A DNA stretch of 5,917 nt from Thioalkalivibrio sp. (lineage in GTDB: Bacteria; Pseudomonadota; Gammaproteobacteria; SpSt-1174), in assembly GCA_011046015.1 (NCBI GenBank), contig DSBO01000187.1, positions 1 to 5,917 of the forward strand, read 5' to 3'. How positions within the stretch are numbered: the first letter of the stretch is position 1; each line of letters begins with the position of its first letter. The notes beneath the pieces are model-generated. The model made no database searches and was not told where the DNA came from. It saw only the letters and a list, made by a program, of their open reading frames with translations. Made by a program: the position numbers and the translations under genes. Positions 5,782 through 5,917 of this stretch are shown here, one piece after another.

Positions 5782-5917
5782 CGCCCGATACCGACACCCT
5801 CGCCGGACTGCTGAGGCAGGCCCTGGTACTGGCCCGCGAGGCCGGCGTCGAAATCCTGCGTGTCTACCGCGAGGGCTTCGACGTGCGGGAGAAGGCGGAC
5901 AAGAGCCCACTCACCAC
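5778..5917 (+). CDS. cysQ: 3'(2'),5'-bisphosphate nucleotidase CysQ, N-terminal part (3' truncated by window)
   Basis: CysQ removes the 3'-phosphate from 3'-phosphoadenosine 5'-phosphate, a by-product of sulfate assimilation and acyl-carrier transfer. It belongs to the Li+-sensitive, Mg2+-dependent inositol-monophosphatase fold family. Only 46 codons are visible before the window ends. They show the family's N-terminal helix (LLRQALVLAREAGVEILRVY, residues 11-30) and the KADKSPLT segment (39-46), matching the K-AD-SP-T signature that precedes the first metal-site residues. The catalytic aspartates lie beyond the window. The ATG at 5778 overlaps the nudE stop as ATGA and has no evident Shine-Dalgarno of its own, so translation is probably coupled to nudE. 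Identification rests on a short segment plus conserved linkage. Confidence 0.9.
   Translation, partial: MTPDTDTLAGLLRQALVLAREAGVEILRVYREGFDVREKADKSPLT

Noticed and set aside
5104..5910. Minus-strand open frame of 268 codons opposite nudE
   Set aside because: Antisense of an intact Nudix gene with a perfect Nudix box. The translation shows no domain.

Overview
The window is high-GC DNA, roughly two-thirds G+C by eye, densely packed with genes. Gene content and order point to a gammaproteobacterium, plausibly a Chromatiales/Pseudomonas-like lineage. The evidence is the end of a type II secretion (T2SS, gsp) operon followed by yrfG, nudE and cysQ. Species cannot be set from the sequence alone.

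Layout. Positions 1-3174 (+) hold the 3' part of a T2SS operon: gspK (5' end outside the window), gspL, gspM and gspN. They are translationally tight, with a 5-nt gap between K and L and 4-nt ATGA overlaps at L/M and M/N. After an 87-bp gap with a possible weak promoter comes a small cysteine-cluster protein of the YkgJ family (3262-3666, +). Its stop codon directly abuts the stop of the convergent HAD hydrolase yrfG (3667-4356, -), leaving no room for a terminator between them. A 140-bp divergent intergenic region (4357-4496) carries promoter-like elements and small dyads. To its right lie an unrecognised secreted protein with a clear signal peptide and an HHHH motif (4497-5189, +), nudE (5224-5781, +) and the first 46 codons of cysQ (5778 onward, +, cut by the window end).

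How the genes fit together. GspL, GspM and the pseudopilin GspK belong to the inner-membrane assembly platform and pseudopilus of the T2SS, which exports folded periplasmic proteins. GspN is an accessory inner-membrane component found in only some systems. YrfG, NudE and CysQ are small phosphatases or pyrophosphatases acting on IMP/GMP, ADP-linked metabolites and 3'-phosphoadenosine 5'-phosphate, so they form a nucleotide clean-up neighbourhood. From memory, their linkage to a gsp operon recurs in gammaproteobacteria, so it is probably inherited synteny and not an accessory island.

I see no mobile element, CRISPR array, tRNA or rRNA, and no strong sign of a new multi-gene system. The least explained gene is the secreted HHHH protein at 4497-5189. 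The cysteine-cluster protein between gspN and yrfG is second.
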